64,000 bases of DNA from Gemmataceae bacterium (lineage in GTDB: Bacteria > Planctomycetota > Planctomycetia > Gemmatales > Gemmataceae). Location of the stretch: positions 1 to 64,000 of the forward strand of contig SHZZ01000001.1 in NCBI GenBank assembly GCA_009692005.1, written 5' to 3'. This document shows, in pieces, positions 26,567 through 34,541 of this stretch. The notes below the pieces were generated by a model. That model was not told the origin of the DNA. It saw nothing but the letters and a program-made list of their open reading frames with translations, and did no database searches. Position 1 is the stretch's first letter. The number at the start of each line of letters is the position of its first letter. The position numbers and the translations under genes are program-made.

Positions 26567-27862
26567 TCAAACTGTTCCGGAATAAAGGACTCGCGGAGGC
26601 TTGCCCCCTGGCGAACGCAGCACCAAGCCGCCAAGGGGATCGTTGACAAACACCTGGCAGCCGGGGTTTTCCCCGGCATGCTCCTCCAGGAGCGCTTCCA
26701 ACGCCTGCACAATTGCCACCGTGTTGCGGTCGGCCGACAAGTCGTTGTAATGCAAGTCGCTCATGGCTTTCAGACGGGTTTCCCGGTCTTTTTTCTCCCC
26801 GCCGAATTCCACCTGGGCCACTTCCTCAAAAAACTTCCGGATGATTTCAATTCCATACCCCCGGCGGGATCGAGCGCCCCAGGGCTCCAGGAAATCTCCG
26901 TTGTAATGATGGTTCGGGGTGTTTTTGATCTCATGGGGCGAGCGATCCTCCACCGCCATTTCAACTCCACGCTTACGCTGGTGGGCGTTCCAAATTCCAT
27001 TATCGAAACGGAACTGAACTTCCTGCTCCACATAACCGGGGAAGTTGTCCGGGTTGACCCAGCTCGTGTGGATATCGAAGGTGGCTTCCCGATTGTCCGG
27101 GTGCAAGTAAGTGACCTGAAGCTGGCAGGAATCCCAAGTTTTTCCATCGGGTTTGCCAACCAGGCCGCGCTGCCCGGTGGCGCCAATTCGCCACAGCTTC
27201 CACCCAGGCTGGCAAGACGAGGGGCCAAAGGAAAAATCAATCAGTTTGATGTAATGAACCGCCACATAGGTTCCCGGGTTCCTGCCTTGAATCCATTCAG
27301 CAAATTGCTGACCGCTGATTTGTTTTGGCTCCAATAGGGAACAAAAGCCGTTGTTCACATGTTTTAAAACGCCATCAGCGTAGTGGGTGCGGAGTTTTTT
27401 GTGGTCTGGGTCGGCGAGTTTGTGATAAACGACCTTGGCCAGCACGCAATTCTTTCGAGCCGTTTCCACCAGGACATCGAGTTGCTCAAGTTTCAGTACG
27501 GAAGGCTTTTCAATGAGGACATGTTTTCCGGCTTCCAGGGATTTTTTTGCAGCTTGAAAATGGCGGTCATCCGGAGTGGCCACGCAGACCAGGTGGACTC
27601 CCTGTTTGAGCATTTCGTCCAGCGCCTGCGGCCCGTGATGGTTGGTGAAGGTGGGCAGAGCGCCGGGCAATTGGGCCAAATACTTTTGTCCGCGAGCCCC
27701 GGTTCGCGTGGCCGCCGCAGTCCACTGAACTTCCACTGGCCCAGTTTCACGCGAATAAAGGGGCGCCTTCCTCAAATCAATAAACGCCGGGAGGTAAGTT
27801 TCCTCGAAGATCATTCCCAGGCCGGCCATTCCTGCTCGGAGGGTTTGCTGTGCTTTTTCCAT
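26567..27862 (-). CDS. Gfo/Idh/MocA family oxidoreductase
   Basis: A 431-residue NAD(P)-dependent oxidoreductase-like protein. The N-terminal Rossmann motif is LRAGMAGLGMIFEETYLPAF, VCVATPDDRHF follows, and the signature EKPSVLKLEQL supplies the conserved Lys. The C-terminal alpha/beta domain includes VAVHYIKLIDFSFGPS and the active-site-like NTPNHHYNGDFLEPWG. Planctomycetes carry very many paralogues, usually acting on sugars, inositols or amino sugars. No signal peptide is present, so it is cytoplasmic. It is the first gene of the minus-strand run 27862-19456, 88 bases before the aminotransferase. Confidence 0.87.
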   Translation of the reverse strand: MEKAQQTLRAGMAGLGMIFEETYLPAFIDLRKAPLYSRETGPVEVQWTAAATRTGARGQKYLAQLPGALPTFTNHHGPQALDEMLKQGVHLVCVATPDDRHFQAAKKSLEAGKHVLIEKPSVLKLEQLDVLVETARKNCVLAKVVYHKLADPDHKKLRTHYADGVLKHVNNGFCSLLEPKQISGQQFAEWIQGRNPGTYVAVHYIKLIDFSFGPSSCQPGWKLWRIGATGQRGLVGKPDGKTWDSCQLQVTYLHPDNREATFDIHTSWVNPDNFPGYVEQEVQFRFDNGIWNAHQRKRGVEMAVEDRSPHEIKNTPNHHYNGDFLEPWGARSRRGYGIEIIRKFFEEVAQVEFGGEKKDRETRLKAMSDLHYNDLSADRNTVAIVQALEALLEEHAGENPGCQVFVNDPLGGLVLRSPGGKPPRVLYSGTV

Positions 27863-27992
27863 TCCAGTCCTTAAAGCGTGTGCCGCGTGGTCGATGGTTG
27901 AAAGTTTACAGTAAACGCGCTCCCGCGCAAATCAGGCTGGGTTGATTGGGTCTGGGAATCGCAAATATCCTGGGGAAAACGATAAACGCAAA

Positions 27993-28082
27993 GAAACATA
28001 ACATCCGTTATCGGACCTTGGGATAGGCGATCCAGGCGCGCCAAAGCCGAAAAATAATGTCCGATAACGGATCTTATGTTTC
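27993..28082. repeat. 24-bp inverted repeat flanking a 42-bp core (possible MITE or RNA hairpin)
   Basis: The left arm 27993-28016 and the right arm 28059-28082 are reverse complements at 23 of 24 positions (the single mismatch is at the tenth base of the left arm). Both contain the core CCGTTATCGGAC or its complement. The 42-base centre includes GGCGCGCC. The element lies alone in the 269-base gap between accA and the Gfo/Idh gene, both on the minus strand. It has no T-run, so it is not a standard terminator. It may be a miniature inverted-repeat element, a recombinase site or a structured RNA. Confidence 0.75.
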
Positions 28083-28131
28083 CTTTGATCTATTTTTCTC
28101 GGAACCTGTTTAGTTCCTTTTTTGAACCTGC

Positions 28132-29127
28132 TCAGGCAGATCCGGCCGATTGGTTTTGACTTTCGTTTTCCAGGTAAACGCCCATCTTGCGAAACTTCAT
28201 GTACCGTTGCTCCAGCAATTCTGCCACGGGAATTGTTACGAGTTCACGAAGCATTTTCAGCAAGCTGGCCTTAAGCGTGTTCCCAATTTCCTTGGGGTCG
28301 CGGTGGGCCCCTCCCAAAGGCTCCATGATGACATGGTCTACCACTCCCAGGCGGGAAAGGTCACGGGAAGTCAGGCGCAGGGCCTCGGCGGCGGTTGGCT
28401 TGGTCGTTTCATTGGCCGTCTTCCAAAGAATCCCCGCGCAACCCTCCGGGCTGATCACCGAGTAATAGGCGAACTCCAGCATGCAGACGCGGTCGCCCAC
28501 GCCGATTCCCAGCGCGCCGCCAGATCCGCCTTCGCCAATGACTACACAAATCACCGGTGTGGCCAGGCGCGTCATTTCCAAAATGTTGTTGGCGATCAAA
28601 GCCGATTGGCCGCGCTCCTCGGCGCCGATCCCTGGAAAGGCTCCCGGTGTGTCAATCAGGCAAATAACCGGCAGATTGAATTTTTCCGCCAGCTTCATGT
28701 TCTTGAGCGCCTTGCGGTAACCTTCCGGATGCGCGCAGCCGTACATGCATTCCTGGCGTTCTTGCAGGGTGTGCCCTTTTTGATGCCCCATGAGCATGAC
28801 GCGGAACTCGCCCACCCGAGCGAAGCCGGTTCGCAAGGCGCGATCATCTCCAAAGGCCCGGTCTCCATGCAATTCCACGAAGTCTTCAAAAATCATTTCT
28901 ACATAATCGAGCAACTGCGGCCTGTCGGGGTGCCTGGAGACTTGCACGGTTTCCCAGGCGGTGAGGTTGTTGAATTTGGTTTTTTTTAAGGAGGCGATTT
29001 CCTTGCGGATCCGCCTGATCTCCTCCGATGAGCCTTTCTCCCCGCCCTCCTTGGTTTCCAAGGAAGCGAGAAGATCCTCCAGGGCGTAAATTTCCTTTTC
29101 GAAAGGAAGCCGGCTCAATGAACTCAT
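28132..29127 (-). CDS. accA: Acetyl-CoA carboxylase carboxyltransferase subunit alpha
   Basis: A 331-residue AccA of normal length. Diagnostic segments are FEKEIYALEDLLASLE at the N-terminal helix, ETVQVSRHPDRPQLLDYVEMIFEDFVELHGDRAFGDD, GHQKGHTLQERQECMYGCAHPEGYRKAL, PVICLIDTPGAFPGIGAEERGQS and GGSGGALGIGVGDRVCMLEFAYYSVISPEGCA. It transfers the carboxyl group from biotin to acetyl-CoA together with AccD for fatty acid synthesis. accD, accB and accC are not in the window. The gene is preceded by a 169-base gap shared with the divergent GT87-like gene. Confidence 0.96.
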   Translation of the reverse strand: MSSLSRLPFEKEIYALEDLLASLETKEGGEKGSSEEIRRIRKEIASLKKTKFNNLTAWETVQVSRHPDRPQLLDYVEMIFEDFVELHGDRAFGDDRALRTGFARVGEFRVMLMGHQKGHTLQERQECMYGCAHPEGYRKALKNMKLAEKFNLPVICLIDTPGAFPGIGAEERGQSALIANNILEMTRLATPVICVVIGEGGSGGALGIGVGDRVCMLEFAYYSVISPEGCAGILWKTANETTKPTAAEALRLTSRDLSRLGVVDHVIMEPLGGAHRDPKEIGNTLKASLLKMLRELVTIPVAELLEQRYMKFRKMGVYLENESQNQSAGSA

Positions 29128-29296
29128 CTCATCCTCGAAAGACCGCGGCTGCTGAATAAACCGGCCCGCTAAACAAATATCCTATCAGGATGGGTGGTTC
29201 AAACAACTTTGAACTCCTCTCTCTTGCCCCTTCGAGGCGGTTTTTGGTATGGATGAGTCGGCCCTTTGTTATCCCAGTGGAATGGAATTCTGATAC

Positions 29297-30604
29297 ATGC
29301 CTGGGAAACCCCTCGGAACTACAATTTTCCCGACGGCCAGGACCACTCAGCGCAAGTGGATTTTGACTGGTCTTTACCTCTTATTGACTTTCTTTGCCAC
29401 CTCACCCATTTTTCTTCGCACGCAATCCGAATTCGATACCGTCTTCATCGCCTACGCACGCATGTTGGCCTGGGGGGGCGACATTTACCATGAGGGCACC
29501 CCCTATCTCTACCCGCCCTGGATGGCTTTTTTTAGCGTCCCTTTTTCCTGGCTTCCCCATTGGCTGTCTCGCGGAGCTTTTGGGTTATTGAACATGGCGT
29601 GCTTGGTTGCCGCCGTGGGAGCGGCCTGGAAACTTGCTTCGATATACCGAACCGGAAATAAATCCTCCCCTTGGGTCTTTATCCTCGGTTTGCTTTGCTC
29701 AGCCACTTTCTTTCTCAATTGCACATCGCATCAGCAAATGGATGTGATTATTGCCGGGTTGGTCCTTCTCGGTTGTTGGGTTTTCTTTAAGGGTAAGGAA
29801 GGAACCGGCGGGGTTCTTTTGGGGATTGCTGCAGCCTTCAAAATGACCCCCTTGCTGTTTCTTCCCTATTTTCTTTACCGTGCGAAGCCCAAGGCGGCGA
29901 TTTCATTGGCAGGCGCTTTTTTACTCTGCAATTTTCTCCCCGATTTGTTTTTTCCTCCCCCCTTGGGCCAACCTCGAATACTGGCTTTTGTAGAACGCCA
30001 ACTGCTGCCCATGGCCAGTCCTGGGTTTGTGCCCGGCACCTGGGCCAGCGAAATTGTTTACAACCAATCTCTTTCCGGTTTTGCCAAACGCATGGTGCAA
30101 ACCCGAATAGAAAACACCGAGGGGAAATGGCGCATTGCCACCCTGCAATCTTCCGAGGCCGCCAGCCAGGTGAAAAAACTATTCCTGTTAATGGTCGGCG
30201 CTTGTCTCCTTTTGGGTTTTTATTCCTTGGGCTGGCCAGGGAGAAGATCCGTTGATTTTCCCCTTGAGGCCTCTTTGGTTATCTGCGGTATGCTGCTGCT
30301 TTCGCCCATGTCGGGCTTGGCGCATTTTGGCATCCTTGTGCTGCCTGCTTTCTGCCTGGCTTTTGGCACGCTTCAAGCCGGCTGGAAATTTGGCCCTTGG
30401 TTCCTTGCCCTTCCATTGTTGGGTGGGGTGTTTTTAAACAAGGACTTATCCGGCGAGGGAATTTACACCTTCTTGCTTTGGTCCGGGGCGCTGACTGCGG
30501 CGACCTTGTCGCTTTTTGCCGGGTCGTGCTGGTCCTTGATTGGGAAAAGAAAAATTCAGTCGGTGGCGGTGCAGGTGGAAACCCGCGGTTCGCAAGCCGC
30601 CTAA
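29297..30604 (+). CDS. GT87/DUF2029-like membrane glycosyltransferase
   Basis: A 435-residue membrane protein with about ten helices and the GT87 (DUF2029) pattern: a short periplasmic loop after the first helix with the acidic QSEFDTVFIAYARMLAWGGDIY, then YLYPPWMAFFSVPFSWL, FLNCTSHQQMDVIIAGLVLLGCW and the aromatic IAAAFKMTPLLFLPYF. The Asp in the first loop fits the general-base position of polyprenyl-phosphate-sugar dependent transferases. Relatives act in lipoglycan synthesis using lipid-linked mannose. The donor and acceptor here are unknown. Its stop codon overlaps that of the convergent ferredoxin reductase (CTAA at 30601-30604). Confidence 0.8.
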   Translation: MPGKPLGTTIFPTARTTQRKWILTGLYLLLTFFATSPIFLRTQSEFDTVFIAYARMLAWGGDIYHEGTPYLYPPWMAFFSVPFSWLPHWLSRGAFGLLNMACLVAAVGAAWKLASIYRTGNKSSPWVFILGLLCSATFFLNCTSHQQMDVIIAGLVLLGCWVFFKGKEGTGGVLLGIAAAFKMTPLLFLPYFLYRAKPKAAISLAGAFLLCNFLPDLFFPPPLGQPRILAFVERQLLPMASPGFVPGTWASEIVYNQSLSGFAKRMVQTRIENTEGKWRIATLQSSEAASQVKKLFLLMVGACLLLGFYSLGWPGRRSVDFPLEASLVICGMLLLSPMSGLAHFGILVLPAFCLAFGTLQAGWKFGPWFLALPLLGGVFLNKDLSGEGIYTFLLWSGALTAATLSLFAGSCWSLIGKRKIQSVAVQVETRGSQAA

Positions 30605-31542
30605 GACCAATATTCCTCGAAGTGAATGTTGCCCTCGGGTTGGCCGTGTCCGAGACTCGCTTTGAAACCCTCCTTCTCGAGAATTTCGATCACTCCCTCT
30701 GGTGTGGGATAGGCCCAGAGGCCGGTTTCTCGGTCTTTATTGGGAACACCAATCATGGCCGGGTTGCCGCACAAAAAGAAGTGCGTGTTTTTCGGGTTCA
30801 AATTCTCACCCAAGGTCCGCTCCAAGTCTCCTGAACGCAGCAGGTCTTGCAGGTATTTTTTTTGGTTCGGATTGCCATCCCGGGTGGTCAGGGGAAGGTA
30901 ATGATAATTGGAAAAATGCGCCATCAATTTTTCATGGTTGGCCATGTAGGCCAGGTCCTTGCCATGGCGAACACAAGAGGCGGAAACAATCTTTCCCTGG
31001 TGGCCGCTGCGCAACAATTCCCAGGTCATGTAATTGTGAGGAGCTTCCCCCGTGCCGGTGGCGAAAAAGACCACATGATCGCCGGGTTTCACTGGGGAAA
31101 GGTTGAAGTTCCCGGTGATTTTTTCCCCCACGAACAAGCGCTGCCCCTCTTGCAATAAGAACAAGCGGGGAGTAAGCAACGGCGGCTCCCCCCGAGTCTC
31201 ACGGACCAGTACGATGTAAAACTCCAGGGTGTTATCGCTGGCGGGTTCCAGGATTGCACCTTCGCCATCAACGATAGAGTGCGAAATGGAATATGACCTT
31301 CGTGCAAGCTTGGTAAGCTCTTCGGGCGGGAGAGTTTCCGCCTGGCACCCCTCGGCGCGGGTTTCCCAATTCCCCATGCCCAGAAGAGTGTATTGCCCGG
31401 CGCGATGCGGCCGGATCGGCTTATCCGGCCGAACACGCAGGAGCATCAAGTCCGAGTGGGCTTTTTGAATTTGAACTACCGCGGCGTTATACTTGGATTT
31501 CCGCAAATCCTCGATCTGCGCCGCGGTTAAACAATCTGCCAT
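30601..31542 (-). CDS. Ferredoxin-NADP reductase
   Basis: A 313-residue FAD-binding reductase of the bacterial FNR type. FAD-binding RRSYSISHS (RxYS motif) occurs near residue 78, the pyridine nucleotide loop is VVFFATGTGEAPHNYMTWELL, and THFFLCGNPAMIGVPN gives the CGNP signature. It moves electrons between NADPH and ferredoxin or flavodoxin. The ATG at 31542 is preferred because GGAG lies 8 bases upstream; a TTG at 31566 would add eight residues. C-terminal FEEYWS resembles the aromatic-ended tail of bacterial FNRs. No ferredoxin gene is adjacent. Confidence 0.88.
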   Translation of the reverse strand: MADCLTAAQIEDLRKSKYNAAVVQIQKAHSDLMLLRVRPDKPIRPHRAGQYTLLGMGNWETRAEGCQAETLPPEELTKLARRSYSISHSIVDGEGAILEPASDNTLEFYIVLVRETRGEPPLLTPRLFLLQEGQRLFVGEKITGNFNLSPVKPGDHVVFFATGTGEAPHNYMTWELLRSGHQGKIVSASCVRHGKDLAYMANHEKLMAHFSNYHYLPLTTRDGNPNQKKYLQDLLRSGDLERTLGENLNPKNTHFFLCGNPAMIGVPNKDRETGLWAYPTPEGVIEILEKEGFKASLGHGQPEGNIHFEEYWS

Positions 31543-31571
31543 TACCGTACTCCGAAACTCACCCAAAGCGC

Positions 31572-32426
31572 TTATGATATTTCCTGAGCGGCTTTGTTGT
31601 AAATCTCCACGCAGGCTTTTAAATCCTTCGAGGGATCTTGCGGGTTGGCTTCATATTCAATGCTGATCATCCCCTTGAAACCAACTTCCTTCAGCGCTTT
31701 GAGCACTTCCGCAACCTTGAGGGGGCCTTTCCCGAAAACTACATCGGTGTGCTTGGCGTTATCGTGGTCCTTGAGATGCATGCCAAAATTCCTTTTCCCC
31801 ATGGCTTTCACCTCGGCGGCAGGATCGAGTTTCTTTCCCACCTGGTCCGCGCGAATCAAATGCCCCGTATCCAGGCAGGAACCAATGAGCGGGTGATGAT
31901 CCTTGACCACGCTCATGATCACCTCGGCGCAATACCAGCGGTGCAAGGCGCCCTTCCCCGCTGGGCCATGAGGATGAATGGCAATGGCGATTTTGAATTC
32001 TTCACACAACTTGTCCAGGTTGTTGAAGGAGTCGGGATCAGGGTCGGCGCTGAATGCCTTTATCCCCAGAGCCGAGCCAAATTCAAATGTCTTCTTGTTG
32101 GCATCGGCGTCCTTGGTGAACCGTTGCACGCCAAAGGCCATGGGCCGCACATTGTAATCCGCGCACAACTTCTTGAGAGCCTTGAGCTGTTCTGCCGTGC
32201 TGTTGAGTGGAATGTGTTTTTGATAAAACTCCGCCTGGGTGAAGCCAATCTCCTGAATCCGTTTCAACGCCGGTTCCAGGTCGAAGTTGCGGTAGGTATA
32301 GGATTGAATTCCCAGGGAGAACCCCGGATCCTTGGTTTCTTTGTCGCGTCCCGGTGCCAGACTGGCGCCGATGGCCAAAAGCGCCGCGCTTCCCAAAAAT
32401 TCCCTTCTACCTGGTTCCCTGTTCAT
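31572..32426 (-). CDS. Sugar phosphate isomerase/epimerase-like TIM-barrel protein, Tat-exported
   Basis: A 284-residue AP-endonuclease-2-like TIM barrel. The Tat-like signal GRREFLGSAALLAIGASLAPG supports export. Barrel signatures are FSLGIQSYTYRN, IAIHPHGPAGKGALHRWYCAEVI, IGSCLDTGHLIRADQ (metal-binding Asp and His), FGMHLKDHDN and GMISIEYEANP, with Glu as a metal ligand. GGAG lies 6 bases before the ATG at 32426; a longer frame to 32507 lacks a binding site. Many planctomycete copies of this family are exported, and most have no known substrate. It lies just downstream of no obvious sugar-operon gene. Confidence 0.83.
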   Translation of the reverse strand: MNREPGRREFLGSAALLAIGASLAPGRDKETKDPGFSLGIQSYTYRNFDLEPALKRIQEIGFTQAEFYQKHIPLNSTAEQLKALKKLCADYNVRPMAFGVQRFTKDADANKKTFEFGSALGIKAFSADPDPDSFNNLDKLCEEFKIAIAIHPHGPAGKGALHRWYCAEVIMSVVKDHHPLIGSCLDTGHLIRADQVGKKLDPAAEVKAMGKRNFGMHLKDHDNAKHTDVVFGKGPLKVAEVLKALKEVGFKGMISIEYEANPQDPSKDLKACVEIYNKAAQEIS

Positions 32427-32708
32427 TTCGTTCTCCACAAATTGGTTGATGGATTCTTGGCAATACTCAAGAGTATGGTAAGGAGGCGTGATTGGAAGGA
32501 CAAACAAATCTCGCCGTGATAGTTATTAGGAAACCGTGCTGGAAGACTGAGCGACCGGTTTTTCCTTGAGATTCCTGTTTTCTCCTGGTTTTCTTTGGAG
32601 GCCGGCGGTCCTTACTGGAGAAATGATCGGATGACCGGGAAAAACAGATCAAAACTTCCGGGTCTTCCCAGGGAAAAGTGTTCGGCCGAAACGCCGGGTG
32701 CCGAGATT

Positions 32709-34409
32709 TTATCTTTCCTTGGTTCCGTCGGCTCGCCCTTTTTTTTGAAGGGAAGAGGCCTGATAAAGAAGGAATGGGCCAACTCGAAAGTCCGGCGGGG
32801 TTTTTTGCATTAGGCTTTTCCATTGCTGGTGCCCTGGAACAAGGGTGGGGCCATAAACCAAAGTGGCGCTGATGGCCAGCGTGTCGTTTCCAAATCCGGC
32901 ATACTCTCCAGGTTGATGGCGTGCTAGCTCCTGTATCGGCAGCACCCTGGCCCACCCTTGGTGCAGAAACGGGTCCTTGCCGTAATAACAGACGGCCAGG
33001 CCGCCTTGCTGTTGGAGTTTCCAGCGGTGTAATTCCTTCAGGCCCTGTCCCCAATCGTAATTGGAATCGCAAACCAGTTTGTACCCCGAGTTCGTGCCGC
33101 CCCAATAGGCGTTGATGAAACTCAGGCCATGGGGCCAGGAAAAGAGCCATTCCCCCACGGCCAGGAATAAAACCAATGCCAAGGAAAGGTTCTTGGCGGT
33201 TTTTCCCCTTGAAAGGGAGGCTTGCCAATTCCCCAAAGCAATTCCCATGGCTAGGACCATCAGTGCCATTAATGGAAAAAGAAAGCGGATGCCAATTTGC
33301 ACCCTGCAATTGAAGCTGAATAAGAAAAGGAGCGCGATGGCGGGAACCAACGGCCTTGGCAAATACTTTCGGCCAAAGACTAGGAATGCAACCGCAAGGG
33401 CCAGCACGACCGTGCCGGCTTTGATCGAGAGCAGGACGGGGAAATAATACCAAATTGCCCGTTGCGATTCCTGGCCAAGAATATAAGAGCCATGCCCGCG
33501 GATGTTGTGTTTGATCTGCTGGGCAATCCCTTCCCCAGCGTTGGTGAAAATTTTCAGGTTTTCGGAAATCCAAACCATCCAAGGTTTAATGTCGCTTTCG
33601 GGAAGTTGCCTGGCCCACTCGACAAAAGTCCGTTCCGTTTGCCAATCAGACCCGCAAAAAAGGAAAAGCAAGGTCAGGCCCAGGAAACCAATCTGAAAAC
33701 TATCTTTGATGAAGGGTTTCAGCCAATTAACCAGGTTGGCTTTACTCCCCTGCCCTTCCCTGGCCTTTTCACTGGATCGGGATTCCCATTTTCGCCAAAG
33801 TTCACAACCGATCATGATTAATGGAACAAAGGGAAGTGCGGAAGCCTTGGCGGCCAGGGCCAAGGCAAACCACAAGGCGGGAAGGCCCACCCGTTCGCGC
33901 CAGCCCTTCCCCTGCCCCGCCAGGTAAAAATATACAAAGCCCAGGATGCAAGCCGTCAAGGAAATGTCGGTAGTGGCAAGCGCCGCATGGGAAGTGAGAT
34001 TGGGTTCGGTAGCGAGGAAAAAAACCGCCAGGCGCGCGCCCCAGTCCTGGCCAAATTGCTTGCCCAATTTCCAACCAAAGAAAAGGAGCATCCACCAGAA
34101 CACCAGGTTCATTCCCCTGGCCCAAGGAAGGATCAATTCCAATTCGTCTTTGGTGTCAAAGGGGTTGCCACGGTAAACCTCGGCAATCCACAAGGGAAAT
34201 GTCTGGATATCAACCGGCAAAGGCATCGTTCCAAGACGCATCAGCGGCTTATGGCTTCCTGTCCGCCAGCATTGCAGGCCGCATTCAATATAAGTGGGTT
34301 CATCAAAAGTTGGCCCCCATTGGCTGGCTGTGGAGAGGCACCAATACGAGGACCCGCCGAGGCAAAGGAGAAACCAGATTACATTAATAAACCTGGTTGA
34401 AACCGCCAT
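32709..34409 (-). CDS. GT39/PMT-like membrane glycosyltransferase
   Basis: A 566-residue membrane protein with about eleven helices. The first periplasmic loop carries the catalytic-type acidic pair in WGPTFDEPTYIECGLQCW, and the central loop has the GHGSYILGQESQRAIWYYFPVLLSIK segment typical of dolichyl-phosphate-mannose protein mannosyltransferase (ArnT/PMT)-like proteins. A C-terminal soluble domain (SNYDWGQGLKELHRWKLQQQGG) follows, as in other bacterial members. Donor and acceptor are unknown. It is separated from the next gene by 282 bases with no visible gene. A small hairpin lies in its leader. Confidence 0.82.
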   Translation of the reverse strand: MAVSTRFINVIWFLLCLGGSSYWCLSTASQWGPTFDEPTYIECGLQCWRTGSHKPLMRLGTMPLPVDIQTFPLWIAEVYRGNPFDTKDELELILPWARGMNLVFWWMLLFFGWKLGKQFGQDWGARLAVFFLATEPNLTSHAALATTDISLTACILGFVYFYLAGQGKGWRERVGLPALWFALALAAKASALPFVPLIMIGCELWRKWESRSSEKAREGQGSKANLVNWLKPFIKDSFQIGFLGLTLLFLFCGSDWQTERTFVEWARQLPESDIKPWMVWISENLKIFTNAGEGIAQQIKHNIRGHGSYILGQESQRAIWYYFPVLLSIKAGTVVLALAVAFLVFGRKYLPRPLVPAIALLFLFSFNCRVQIGIRFLFPLMALMVLAMGIALGNWQASLSRGKTAKNLSLALVLFLAVGEWLFSWPHGLSFINAYWGGTNSGYKLVCDSNYDWGQGLKELHRWKLQQQGGLAVCYYGKDPFLHQGWARVLPIQELARHQPGEYAGFGNDTLAISATLVYGPTLVPGHQQWKSLMQKTPPDFRVGPFLLYQASSLQKKGRADGTKER

Positions 34410-34450
34410 GCGGCATCCTGCCTTGGGGTAAAGGGAGTGAACTGCAAAAT

Positions 34451-34468
34451 AATACCCGGATGGGTATT
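34451..34468. promoter_or_regulatory. Small palindrome upstream of the GT39-like gene
   Basis: AATACCC (34451-34457), a 4-base centre and GGGTATT (34462-34468) form a perfect 7-bp inverted repeat 41 bases before the ATG at 34409 (minus). It could be an operator or a leader hairpin. No function can be assigned. Confidence 0.3.
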
Positions 34469-34490
34469 TCTGGGAAATGCGACTTGGAAT

Positions 34491-34521
34491 GAAAAAGGCG
34501 CAAGGAGGAATCTCCTTGCGC
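34491..34521 (-). terminator. Rho-independent terminator of the VIT/vWA gene
   Basis: A perfect 10-bp stem (34498-34507 with 34512-34521), a 4-base loop and, read on the minus strand, a T-run (CCTTTTTC) immediately after. It starts 20 bases after the stop codon at 34542. Confidence 0.9.
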
Positions 34522-34541
34522 TAAGTAGACTGGCTTGCCGG

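Noticed and set aside
28087-28131. Terminator after accA
   Set aside because: A weak 5-bp hairpin is followed by A rather than T on the minus strand, so it does not fit.
32467-33582. 371-codon minus-strand frame overlapping the GT39-like gene
   Set aside because: Pro, Arg and Trp-rich noise in the wrong frame; the 566-residue membrane protein in the other frame explains the DNA.
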